Shown: piece after piece, positions 1 through 5,392 of the stretch | Layout of the letters: each line of letters starts with the position of its first letter | How positions within the stretch are numbered: position 1 is the stretch's first letter | Source of the DNA: Xanthobacteraceae bacterium | GTDB lineage: Bacteria > Pseudomonadota > Alphaproteobacteria > Rhizobiales > Xanthobacteraceae | Assembly: GCA_030037185.1 (NCBI GenBank) | Contig: JASHRR010000859.1 | Location: forward strand, 1 to 5,392 | Length of the DNA: 5,392 nucleotides | Direction: 5' to 3' | The notes under the pieces: generated by a model | What the model saw: only the letters and a program-made list of their open reading frames with translations | What the model was told of the DNA's origin: nothing | The model's database searches: none | Program-made: the position numbers and the translations under genes

Positions 1-254
1 AGCGCCAAACCTTCAACCGCATGCACCTTGCCGGATTCATTCAGGAAGACCCAACCGATCAGGAATAAAGTCGGCCGAATCACGGCCCTGACGACCACCT
101 CCGCAGGTCCCGAAATCTGCAGGATAACTTTGCAGCATGGCTGGCGTGAAAGCAACGTTGCAGGAGGCTTGCGCAACCTGCAGCCGGACACCGGCGGCAG
201 GCAGGAACACGAGAGGTAGAAGAATGCAACATAGACTGGCGGTCGCCAACACAT
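1..254 (-). CDS. Possible membrane protein, 5' part only, runs off the left edge
   Basis: An open frame on the minus strand begins with ATG at 254 and has no stop before position 1, giving at least 84 residues. The distal part (about codon 44 onward) reads like real protein: it contains AVIRPTLFLIGWVFL, a plausible membrane segment, followed by NESGKVHAVEGLAL, with mostly G/C third positions. The proximal 40 or so residues are rich in Cys, Pro and Arg and look less convincing, so translation may begin further in, for example at a GTG near 92 (VIRPTLF...). No clear Shine-Dalgarno sequence precedes ATG 254. I do not recognise the family. It points the same way as the operon ending at 441, from which it is separated by 186 bases. 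It could equally be a decayed remnant. Confidence 0.35.
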   Translation of the reverse strand, partial: MCWRPPVYVAFFYLSCSCLPPVSGCRLRKPPATLLSRQPCCKVILQISGPAEVVVRAVIRPTLFLIGWVFLNESGKVHAVEGLA

Positions 255-440
255 TGCCACGCTGCAATCGCCGGGCGCGCGCCGAACGGACCTTTGCCAA
301 GACGTTCCGGCATGCGTGCAGATAGGACGCTGGCAACGGCAGCTAGGCGTACCCGGCCTGGCTGCGCTACCGCGGCGCGTATCGGCAACAGTCAACGCCC
401 GGCACCGCACGCGACGAAATTCCAAATTCAAGAAATCCGG
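255..440. other. Intergenic stretch without a supported gene
   Basis: Between the end of the operon (441) and the left-edge frame (254) I see no gene, RNA or repeat. No hairpin followed by a T-run is visible on the minus strand just after 441, so an intrinsic terminator for the operon is not evident. Short frames that cross it on both strands are Arg/Ala/Pro-rich, of the kind seen in antisense translations of GC-rich DNA. Confidence 0.4.
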
Positions 441-722
441 CTAGCCAGCAAACGGCGTATGTCCTTTTTGCACGCTCTCGCCCGATTCCACGGGCGCGGC
501 GTCATTGCCCGGCGCCCGTCGCTTGAATTCCACCACGTTGGCCACCGTGCAGGTGAAATTCCGAAGCTCGTCGGGCGAAATCGCGTGCAATCTTGTTTGC
601 AGGTCGAGCAAAGCCATCGCAAGCAAACGCGAGGTGTCGTCGAGCGCCAGCGCCTGCGCCACCTTGGCGCTCCTCGAAAGTCGATCGATCAAGACACGAA
701 TTTGTTGATTGCGATCGGTCAT
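441..722 (-). CDS. Small hypothetical protein, third gene of the operon
   Basis: This encodes 93 residues starting MTDRNQQIRVLIDRL. The start at 722 is chosen because a GAGGAG ribosome-binding sequence lies just before the ATG and because this ATG overlaps the TGA of the preceding hydrolase gene as ATGA (722-719), typical of coupled translation. An upstream in-frame ATG at 770 lies inside the hydrolase gene and is unlikely. Residues 5-60 look largely helical, with a hydrophobic patch around SRLLAMALLDLQTRL (31-45) and an ISPDELRNF motif (48-56) that may open a further helix. The last 25 residues are polar and probably disordered. There is no signal peptide, membrane segment or metal-binding motif. 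I do not recognise the family. Its coupling to the hydrolase suggests a partner or accessory role, which is inference. Confidence 0.75.
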   Translation of the reverse strand: MTDRNQQIRVLIDRLSRSAKVAQALALDDTSRLLAMALLDLQTRLHAISPDELRNFTCTVANVVEFKRRAPGNDAAPVESGESVQKGHTPFAG

Positions 723-1318
723 CGTTTTCTCCTCAACAACTCGGCATTGATCGGGCTCTCGCTCATCCAACTGCGCGTGGTGGCGATCTCGCCGTAAACC
801 CCCACGATACCGGTTACCGCTGCGTGAACCTCTGCGGCTGAAAGTTCGCCGAGCCGGTGGCTTGCGGAAGCGTCAGCCAGATATAAAAATCGATGCTTGC
901 GATGGAAGGCATCGATCGCAGTCGAGAGGCAGGCGGTCTCGCCGGCAAATCCCGCGAGAGCGAAATGACCTCCGCAACCGTCCATGAACTGGGCGAACAG
1001 CGTGCTCGAATAGCAAGATGGATTCTCTCGATCGAAGACCATATCGGCGCCGGTTGGTTCGAAGCCCGCTATCCACCCGCTGAATGCGGTGGCTCGATTG
1101 AAATAGGCGGAACGGCTGAACTGGCGCAGAAAGGCGACCGGAAAGCCCTTCGATCTCGCGTGCTCGAGTGCGGCACGGCAGTTGGCGAGTGCCTCGTCGG
1201 CGCAGGGCAGAGCCATCAGGCGGGAACCGGCGACATATTCCTGCTGCATATCGACGAGAACGAGGCACGGGGCGACCGATGCGTCGGACAAAGCCCTCAA
1301 ATAAATGACCTGATTCAC
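719..1318 (-). CDS. Isochorismatase-like hydrolase (EntB/PhzD-type active site)
   Basis: The 199-residue product has the length and motif order of the isochorismatase/cysteine hydrolase superfamily. LVDMQQEY (21-28) supplies the conserved Asp (D23); DRENPSCYSST (96-106) matches the usual K-x5-F-x2-T block; GFAGETACLSTAIDAF (123-138) matches the block that holds the nucleophilic Cys in nicotinamidases; YLADASASH (146-154) follows. Aligned by eye, the catalytic Lys is Arg97, and the nucleophile position is Ala129 with Cys130 after it, as in EntB (GVYAHIGCMTTATDAF). Family enzymes hydrolyse isochorismate, nicotinamide, N-carbamoyl compounds and similar substrates in the cytoplasm; the substrate here is unknown. 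The start is GTG at 1318, overlapping the TGA of the upstream GNAT gene (GTGA) and preceded by AAGGAG about 7 bases away. The fold is sure, the reaction is not. Confidence 0.9.
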   Translation of the reverse strand: MNQVIYLRALSDASVAPCLVLVDMQQEYVAGSRLMALPCADEALANCRAALEHARSKGFPVAFLRQFSRSAYFNRATAFSGWIAGFEPTGADMVFDRENPSCYSSTLFAQFMDGCGGHFALAGFAGETACLSTAIDAFHRKHRFLYLADASASHRLGELSAAEVHAAVTGIVGVYGEIATTRSWMSESPINAELLRRKR

Positions 1319-2562
1319 GCGGCAGCTCCTTCAGCAGCAGGCAGCCTGACACCGCGTGCTCTCGAGCGCTCCAGAATGCCGGCCTCCTGCCAGCTGCCTT
1401 CGGGGCGGATGACCACGTAGGGGTCAGTCTCGAACGATATTGTTTTGGCTGCGCGTTCCGTATGGCAGACCATTTGGATATACTCGAAATCCGAGAACAT
1501 CAGTTCAGGCCGGCCATCGGAAATAGCAAAGCCGCACTTGCTCCAGAATGTTGTCAGGCGTTTTTGCGCGTAGCAACATATCAGCGTGTAGCCTTTGGTA
1601 CGGCAGAACTCGACGGCGGATCTGACAAGCTTGCGGGCCAAACCACGGCCGCGGAATTCCTTGCGCACAACCAATCGTTCCAGTTTGGCAAAATCAGCGA
1701 AGTACCGAATTCGCAGGCAGCCCGCCGGCTCATCGCCGACATAACCGACCAAATGGGTCGCCGTGAAGTCGTTGCCGTCGAATTCCTCGTCATAAGGGCA
1801 CTTCTGTTCACCGACGAACACCGCGCCCCGGATCACCGCAGCACGCATGAAATCGTCCATCGTGCGCGCGACGCGAACCGAGAGCTGCGGCTCCGACAGC
1901 CGACCCGGCATCGCACAGAAAGCCGTCTCCTGGTGACGCGTCGTTGAGCGGCGGAACAGGTGGAATTGAGGCGCCGTGCTGCCAGCGAGCTTGGGGGCGA
2001 GCCGAAATCCCATACCTTCGACAAAGCGCGCAGCCTCGCTGTTGATCGACCAGCTGTAGACGTCGACATCGTGGCAGTGCAGGCTCCAAATCTTTTGCAT
2101 GACGAGCGGCGCTCCGGCGGCAAGCTTGCCGGGGGCGTAGACATGCCACACGTAGATGCCGGCCGGCTTCTCGTGCTGGGCTGAAATGACGGAAAGAGGC
2201 GGATTGCGGCGCTCCAAGGTTCCATCGAGAAGCTGGGTCAGCCCTCGCCGCGTCAGCGGCAGGAACGAAACGTACCCTTCGCCAACCGGCGCGCTGACAT
2301 TAAACCGGTCGCGATGTGCAATCGCCCAGAAGCAATCCGGATTATACGATGCGACGCGCTGGACAACTTCCGCGCTTGTCAGCATGGGGATTGACTTTCG
2401 CGCCCGATCCATAAGCGTCGCGATCTGCGCGCCCGCCACATTGAAGACAACAAGGCGGCGCGCAAGCGCAAGGATTGCCGGATCGTCGAGCCGGCGGGTC
2501 GATCGCTGTGCTTCGCAGCCAAGATTGCCGGTCCCGGAGACCCGAGCGTCATGAGCGGTCAT
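1315..2562 (-). CDS. Tandem GNAT-family acyltransferase, first gene of the operon
   Basis: The 415-residue product is much longer than a single GNAT enzyme (about 150-180) and appears to hold two such folds. The C-terminal domain (about 228-366) is clear: VFVGEQKCPYDEEFDGND (248-265) resembles the ElaA-type entry block, LERLVVRKEFRGRGLA (294-309) carries the acyl-CoA pyrophosphate loop (RGRGLA), and YAQKRLTTFWSKCGFAI (331-347) matches the last GNAT motif. The N-terminal region (about 35-205) looks like a diverged GNAT fold: IYVWHVYAP...G...LVM followed by VYSWSINSEAARFVEGMGF (168-186), but its Q/RxxGxG/A loop is not recognisable, so it may be inactive or bind substrate. A tail of about 49 residues follows. 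GNAT enzymes transfer an acyl group from acyl-CoA, usually to an amine; the acceptor is unknown. ATG 2562 is preceded by AAGGGGGA. The gene is divergent from the LysR gene. Confidence 0.85.
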   Translation of the reverse strand: MTAHDARVSGTGNLGCEAQRSTRRLDDPAILALARRLVVFNVAGAQIATLMDRARKSIPMLTSAEVVQRVASYNPDCFWAIAHRDRFNVSAPVGEGYVSFLPLTRRGLTQLLDGTLERRNPPLSVISAQHEKPAGIYVWHVYAPGKLAAGAPLVMQKIWSLHCHDVDVYSWSINSEAARFVEGMGFRLAPKLAGSTAPQFHLFRRSTTRHQETAFCAMPGRLSEPQLSVRVARTMDDFMRAAVIRGAVFVGEQKCPYDEEFDGNDFTATHLVGYVGDEPAGCLRIRYFADFAKLERLVVRKEFRGRGLARKLVRSAVEFCRTKGYTLICCYAQKRLTTFWSKCGFAISDGRPELMFSDFEYIQMVCHTERAAKTISFETDPYVVIRPEGSWQEAGILERSRARGVRLPAAEGAAA

Positions 2563-2631
2563 GTTCGATCCCCCTTTTACCCATGCGCCTTAATCTGTTA
2601 TCTTTTTAGCTTCAGATGGGGTGTGGCGGTG

Positions 2632-2650
2632 CGATCGAATTCGACTATCG
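2632..2650. promoter_or_regulatory. Candidate LysR-type binding site (T-N11-A dyad)
   Basis: CGAT at 2632-2635 and ATCG at 2647-2650 are inverted copies separated by 11 bases, giving the T-N11-A pattern with matching 4-bp arms that is typical of LysR recognition sites. An overlapping 10-bp perfect palindrome, TCGAATTCGA, occupies 2635-2644. The site lies about 70-88 bases upstream of the operon's ATG, roughly where the -65 recognition site of a LysR-activated promoter would fall if transcription starts shortly before 2562. T-N11-A is a loose pattern, so the match alone is weak; position supports it. Confidence 0.45.
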
Positions 2651-2670
2651 GTGCTCACGAATTTGAGCAC
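2651..2670. repeat. Perfect 7-bp inverted repeat beside the LysR start
   Basis: GTGCTCA (2651-2657) and TGAGCAC (2664-2670) are exact inverted copies around a 6-base spacer, CGAATT. The repeat directly adjoins the T-N11-A dyad and ends immediately before the candidate GTG start at 2671. It may be an operator for a dimeric regulator or, in the mRNA, a hairpin near the start codon. Its even-length symmetry does not itself fit T-N11-A, so a different half-site or a different protein is possible. Confidence 0.55.
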
Positions 2671-3696
2671 GTGCGTGCATCATGCGGTGGCGCGCGCCCC
2701 GATTGGGAGAGCATTCGGACTTTCCTCGAGGTGGCGCGTTCCAACAGTTTTCGCACCGCAGCGACCCGCTTGGGCATGACCGGCCACGGCATTGCGCGGC
2801 GGATCGAACAACTGGAACATCAGATCGGTGCGATGCTGTTCACGCGTCACCGTGACGGCGTCCGCTTGACTGGGGCCGGTCGCCACTTGCTCTCCTGCGC
2901 GGAGCAGATGGAGGAAGCGTCGCTTGGCTTTGTCCGGCGACGCGGCATGCTTGCCCAGCCGCTTCGGGGCGAAATCAGGATTGCATGCACCGAAGGGCTG
3001 GGAACATTCTGGCTGACGCCGCGGCTTCTCGAATTTGCCCGCGCGCATCCTCAGATCCTGGTCGATCTGTGTTGCTCGATGCAGCGGCCTGACGACTTGG
3101 TGGCAAGGGCGCAGGCCGATCTTGCGATACAGATCGCCCAACCCGTGCCGCGCGACCTCATGACCCGAAGAATCGGTCGCATGCACATCGTGCCGTGCGC
3201 ATCAAAGTCCTACATTGATACATATGGGCTGCCCAAGTCTAAGCAGGAAGTTGCTGAACGCCACCGCATCGTCTTGATGTTCGCCGACCAGGGCAAGGCG
3301 CAGGATTTGTACAATGAGCAGTATCCCGAACGGTCGCAGACCGGTTTTGTTGCAATGCGCACCAACGTCAGTACGGCTCTCTATGCGGCTATCGTCAGCG
3401 GCTTGGCGGTGGGGTGGCTGCCAACATACTGCTTCGCAATCGGCGCGTCGGTGATCCCGCTCGACCTCGATTGGGTTTTTTCCTTCGACATCTGGCTGAG
3501 CTACCACCCCGATCTGGGGTCGATACCGCGGGTTCGCCGGATGATCGATTGGGTGATCGAGCAATTTGACTCTCAGAAATGCCCCTGGTTCCGGGACGAT
3601 TTCATTCACCCCGCCGCGTTCGAGAAGCGCTTACCGAAAGGATCGCCCGGAGAGATTGATGCTGCGTTCGGCCAATCCAAAACAGAGCCGCGCTAG
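2671..3696 (+). CDS. LysR-type transcriptional regulator
   Basis: With the GTG start at 2671 the product has 341 residues. Residues 11-70 form the LysR winged helix-turn-helix: DWESIRTFLEVARSNSFRTAATRLGM, then the recognition helix IARRIEQLE (41-49), LFTRH (56-60) and the wing VRLTGAGRHLL (64-74). A linker helix follows to about 95, then a substrate-binding-like effector domain from about 99 (GEIRIACTEG) to 300, including the family-typical VSGLAVGWLP (242-251). The tail (305-341) is longer than usual. The start is uncertain: the frame is open back to ATG 2551, which overlaps the divergent gene; GTG 2629 has a better ribosome-binding sequence (GGGG, 7 bases before), whereas 2671 leaves the putative operators outside the gene and gives a more typical N-terminus. 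It probably controls the divergent operon and itself, responding to an unknown ligand. Confidence 0.93.
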   Translation: MRASCGGARPDWESIRTFLEVARSNSFRTAATRLGMTGHGIARRIEQLEHQIGAMLFTRHRDGVRLTGAGRHLLSCAEQMEEASLGFVRRRGMLAQPLRGEIRIACTEGLGTFWLTPRLLEFARAHPQILVDLCCSMQRPDDLVARAQADLAIQIAQPVPRDLMTRRIGRMHIVPCASKSYIDTYGLPKSKQEVAERHRIVLMFADQGKAQDLYNEQYPERSQTGFVAMRTNVSTALYAAIVSGLAVGWLPTYCFAIGASVIPLDLDWVFSFDIWLSYHPDLGSIPRVRRMIDWVIEQFDSQKCPWFRDDFIHPAAFEKRLPKGSPGEIDAAFGQSKTEPR

Positions 3697-4043
3697 CCCT
3701 ATTTCTTTTCTCAGGCGGCACCCGGCGAAGCGTCCCCATGCGGGCATCGCTGAAGCGGTCGAAAGAAGGGGATGGCGCAAGGCAAGCCTGGTCGAGGCGA
3801 TCGATGCTTTTTTCGCCGCCGCGTGAGGCGGCGATGCCCGAAGGAAGGCATTCGCGAGGTGAAGGCCCGAAAGAGGTCGAGGCCGCTCCGCAGAAGACAA
3901 CTTCAATTAATGGATTGCGCGCGCGCCTTCGCCGTGGCGCGACCTGCCGGGAGTATTTCGGCAAGCGGTTTTTTGGTAGTCGATCCGTCGAGGCCGCCCG
4001 CCGGGCCCGGTTGTCCAACTCGGCCATCGGTGAGTTGTCGAGG
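3697..4043. other. Convergent intergenic region without a convincing gene
   Basis: This lies between the LysR stop (3694-3696) and the beta-propeller stop (4046-4044). A plus-strand frame ending at 3826 has a protein-like stretch, AGIAEAVERRGWRKASL followed by VEAIDAFFAAA, but no own start and no family I recognise; it may be a gene relic. CGCCGCC (3814-3820) and GGCGGCG (3827-3833) form a perfect 7-bp hairpin, but its T-run is on the 5' side on the plus strand, so it is not a standard terminator. CAACTC (4016-4021) and GAGTTG (4032-4037) form a weak hairpin 7 bases beyond the beta-propeller stop, without a T-run. Confidence 0.5.
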
Positions 4044-4976
4044 TCAAAAAAAAGCGAGCGTCTCGCAGCCGACGCCGGCCTCGAAACGGCGCGACACGCG
4101 CCGGTCTGCGAGGTCGATCACATGAACGGTCCCGTCGCCCTGGCAGGCGACGAACAGCGCCTCCTCATGAAAAGCGCCATCCATCGGCTGCTGGCCGACT
4201 GCCATCGTGGTCTGCCGACCGGAGCTTGAGTCGATCAGCGTGGCGGTAGCGCTGCGCAAGCTGGTGACGAGGAGAATTTCGCCTTCCGGGCTGTAGCGGG
4301 CGATCTGTGCGGGCTCCGGCACGCCATCAAGCGGCACCGTCCGGATGATCGCGAAGCTCGAGGGGTCGATCAGGAACAGCGCCGGCTCCTCGTCGTCGAC
4401 GGCGACAAGCAACTTGCCGTCGGGTGAAATCGCCAAGCCAGCGAGCCGATGCGGGGTCTCCACCTGCCGCGCCAGTCTGCGTCCCGGCACGTCGATCACC
4501 GAGATCGATGCGTCTTCTTCGTTCTCGGTAAACAGCCAACGCCCGTCCGGCGCGATGGCAAGGCGGTGCGAATTGGTGGACCCGGTTTCTATTGCGTCGA
4601 CAACCCGATTGTTAGCGAGATCAACGAGCGCGACCACGCCGCTGTTCTCGCAGGTGATGTAGAGCAGACCGTCGGGCCCGATCTGCAGGCCGTGGGGCGC
4701 CGCATAGGGTGAAAGATCCACGTCCGCCACGTGTCGGCGCCTCACAAGATCGACGACGGACAGCAAATGGCCGGGGTTGGGATTTCGGCCATGAATGCCG
4801 TCGCCATAGATGGGGACATAGGCGGTCAAGGATTGTGGCGCGACCAGCAGCTCATGCGGCAGACGTTCGAAGTCGTCGAGAACATGCGCCGTTGCGTAGT
4901 TATTGGGGTCGAGGAAAAGCACTTTGCCCCCCATTTTGTCGACCGCAATCAATCCTCGGGCACTGTTCTTATTCAT
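4044..4976 (-). CDS. YVTN/YncE-like seven-bladed beta-propeller protein
   Basis: The product has 310 residues from ATG 4976. Seven blade-marking motifs recur every 39-53 residues: FLDP (21), VVDL (74), LVDL (117), VIDV (160), LIDP (202), LIDS (247) and VIDL (286). Between them are family-typical phrases such as IGPDGLLYITCENSGVV (99-115), IAPDGRWLFTENEED (141-155) and ISPDGKLLVAVDD (183-195). A polar insert, GDGIHGRNPNPGH (58-70), interrupts the first blades and may sit at the central pore. There is no signal peptide, so a cytoplasmic location is expected, unlike many periplasmic YncE relatives. Such propellers bind partners or ligands and a few are lactonases; no catalytic set is identifiable here. 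ATG 4976 is preceded by GGAAG; in-frame ATGs at 4994 and 5027 add a charged, non-conserved-looking stretch. It converges with the LysR gene and shows no operon partner. Confidence 0.88.
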   Translation of the reverse strand: MNKNSARGLIAVDKMGGKVLFLDPNNYATAHVLDDFERLPHELLVAPQSLTAYVPIYGDGIHGRNPNPGHLLSVVDLVRRRHVADVDLSPYAAPHGLQIGPDGLLYITCENSGVVALVDLANNRVVDAIETGSTNSHRLAIAPDGRWLFTENEEDASISVIDVPGRRLARQVETPHRLAGLAISPDGKLLVAVDDEEPALFLIDPSSFAIIRTVPLDGVPEPAQIARYSPEGEILLVTSLRSATATLIDSSSGRQTTMAVGQQPMDGAFHEEALFVACQGDGTVHVIDLADRRVSRRFEAGVGCETLAFF

Positions 4977-5023
4977 TTGCTTCCGTCTTTCCATTCGATG
5001 CGAAATCTCTTCGCGGTTTTCCC

Positions 5024-5392
5024 TCATCCACGGACGCGCTCCTCTGGCGCGTTTGCCGCCAGGCGCGTCAGACCCGAGGCAGCGTAATCGAGCTCAACCT
5101 CACCGCCGAACGCTCCAACGTGGCCGATGACAAGGATTGCTCCCGGTCGTTCGTACAGCAGCATTGGCAGTGGCGAGCGCGGACCTTGGAGCGGAACCGT
5201 TCCTCACTCTTTGCCAATCCCTCCTCAGCATGTTTGCGCCCGGTGATGTGCTCAATCGCGGTGACGAATAGGATTGACCTGTCGCTCCGACGGCGCTGAT
5301 GATCTTCCTGCGCCCGACGATCGCGCCGTCCTCGCGAGATAACGCTTGTCCACGTCAGCAGCTGTCGCGCTTTCGCTCGTGCATAAGTTTGA
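5024..5392 (-). pseudogene. Remnant of a PAS/PAC-domain signalling protein, frameshifted
   Basis: Read on the minus strand, PAS/PAC sequence appears in pieces in different frames. DKRY (about 5350-5339) is followed in another frame by SREDGAIVGRRKIISAV. A third piece, SILFVTAIEHITGRKH then AEEGLAKSEERFRS, spans about 5278-5188 and matches the PAC end and coiled linker seen before the next PAS domain (DITERKxAEExLxxSEERFR). The next PAS domain begins in yet another frame as RSPLPMLLYERPG (about 5179-5141). This last frame stays open to a TGA at 5026-5024, but its later residues no longer resemble PAS. At least three frame changes are needed and no kinase or output domain follows, so I call it a pseudogene; it continues beyond the right edge. 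PAS proteins sense ligands, redox state or light, often upstream of histidine kinase or cyclic-di-GMP domains. Confidence 0.7.

Larger units (their letters stand above)
2563..2670. promoter_or_regulatory. Divergent promoter/operator region between the acyltransferase operon and the LysR gene
   Basis: This 108-base space separates the operon start (ATG 2562, minus) from the proposed LysR start (GTG 2671, plus). The middle part (2591-2617) is distinctly AT-rich compared with its surroundings, as expected of a promoter. I could not fix a convincing -35/-10 pair on either strand. LysR regulators usually sit divergent to the genes they control and bind this kind of space, activating the target when a ligand is bound and repressing their own gene. 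Confidence 0.6.

Noticed and set aside
37..336. Minus-strand frame with a signal-like hydrophobic stretch (LCCILLPLVFLPAAG)
   Set aside because: After the hydrophobic stretch it becomes Gly/Arg-rich and ends at 37, while another frame of the same strand carries better protein sequence through that part. A frameshift between the two is possible but unproven.
893..1420. 175-residue plus-strand frame opposite the hydrolase gene
   Set aside because: It is antisense to a clear isochorismatase-fold gene and has no motif or ribosome-binding support.
2551..2628. Extension of the LysR gene back to ATG 2551
   Set aside because: It would overlap the start of the divergent acyltransferase gene, cover the whole promoter space and add 40 residues unlike any LysR N-terminus.
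3814..3833. Perfect CGCCGCC/GGCGGCG hairpin as a terminator
   Set aside because: The run of T lies before the stem on the plus strand and becomes a run of A after the stem on the minus strand, so neither strand has the hairpin-then-T-run order.
4001..4037. Terminator of the beta-propeller gene from CCGGGCCCGG and the CAACTC/GAGTTG hairpin
   Set aside because: Neither is followed by a T-run on the minus strand; the stems are short and could be chance in GC-rich DNA.
4709..5299. 196-residue plus-strand frame over the start of the propeller gene and the PAS remnant
   Set aside because: Arg/Ser-rich translation without domain features; it is antisense to a clear propeller gene and to recognisable PAS sequence.
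1..5392. CRISPR array, tRNA, rRNA or insertion-sequence ends
   Set aside because: I saw no spaced direct repeats, cloverleaf-like sequence, transposase motifs or long terminal inverted repeats.

Overview
This GC-rich window has a codon bias towards G/C at third positions. The gene families it carries (a divergent LysR regulator, PAS/PAC linkers, YncE-like beta-propellers) would suit an alphaproteobacterium of the Rhizobiales type, Bradyrhizobium-like. That assignment comes from general impression of the proteins and base composition, not from a marker gene. There is no rRNA, tRNA, CRISPR array or recognisable insertion sequence.

The core is a compact three-gene operon on the minus strand (2562 down to 441). 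It encodes a 415-residue protein that looks like two fused GNAT acyltransferase domains, an isochorismatase-fold hydrolase of 199 residues, and a 93-residue protein of unknown function. Each junction is a 4-base stop/start overlap (GTGA, then ATGA), so the three proteins are probably made in linked amounts. A LysR-type regulator is transcribed divergently (plus strand, ending at 3696). The short space between the divergent genes holds a T-N11-A dyad (2632-2650) directly beside a perfect 7-bp inverted repeat (2651-2670). Both lie where a LysR protein would be expected to bind to control the operon and itself.

The hydrolase is the most interesting protein. Where cysteine hydrolases carry the nucleophilic Cys it has Ala, followed by Cys, which is the EntB/PhzD (true isochorismatase) arrangement. 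However, the catalytic Lys shared by the superfamily aligns with Arg. Together with the tandem GNAT protein and the unknown small protein this looks like an uncharacterised small-molecule modification module with its own regulator; the substrate cannot be read from the sequence.

To the right, after about 350 bases without a convincing gene (3697-4043), lies a cytoplasmic seven-bladed YVTN/YncE-like beta-propeller gene on the minus strand (4976 to 4044), convergent with the LysR gene. Upstream of it, from 5392 to 5024 on the minus strand, are the remains of a PAS/PAC signalling protein, readable only by changing frame at least three times. At the left edge (254 to 1, minus strand) an open frame with a hydrophobic segment runs out of the window and may be the start of a membrane protein. 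Intact cargo flanked by decayed or edge fragments suggests an accessory, rearranged region.
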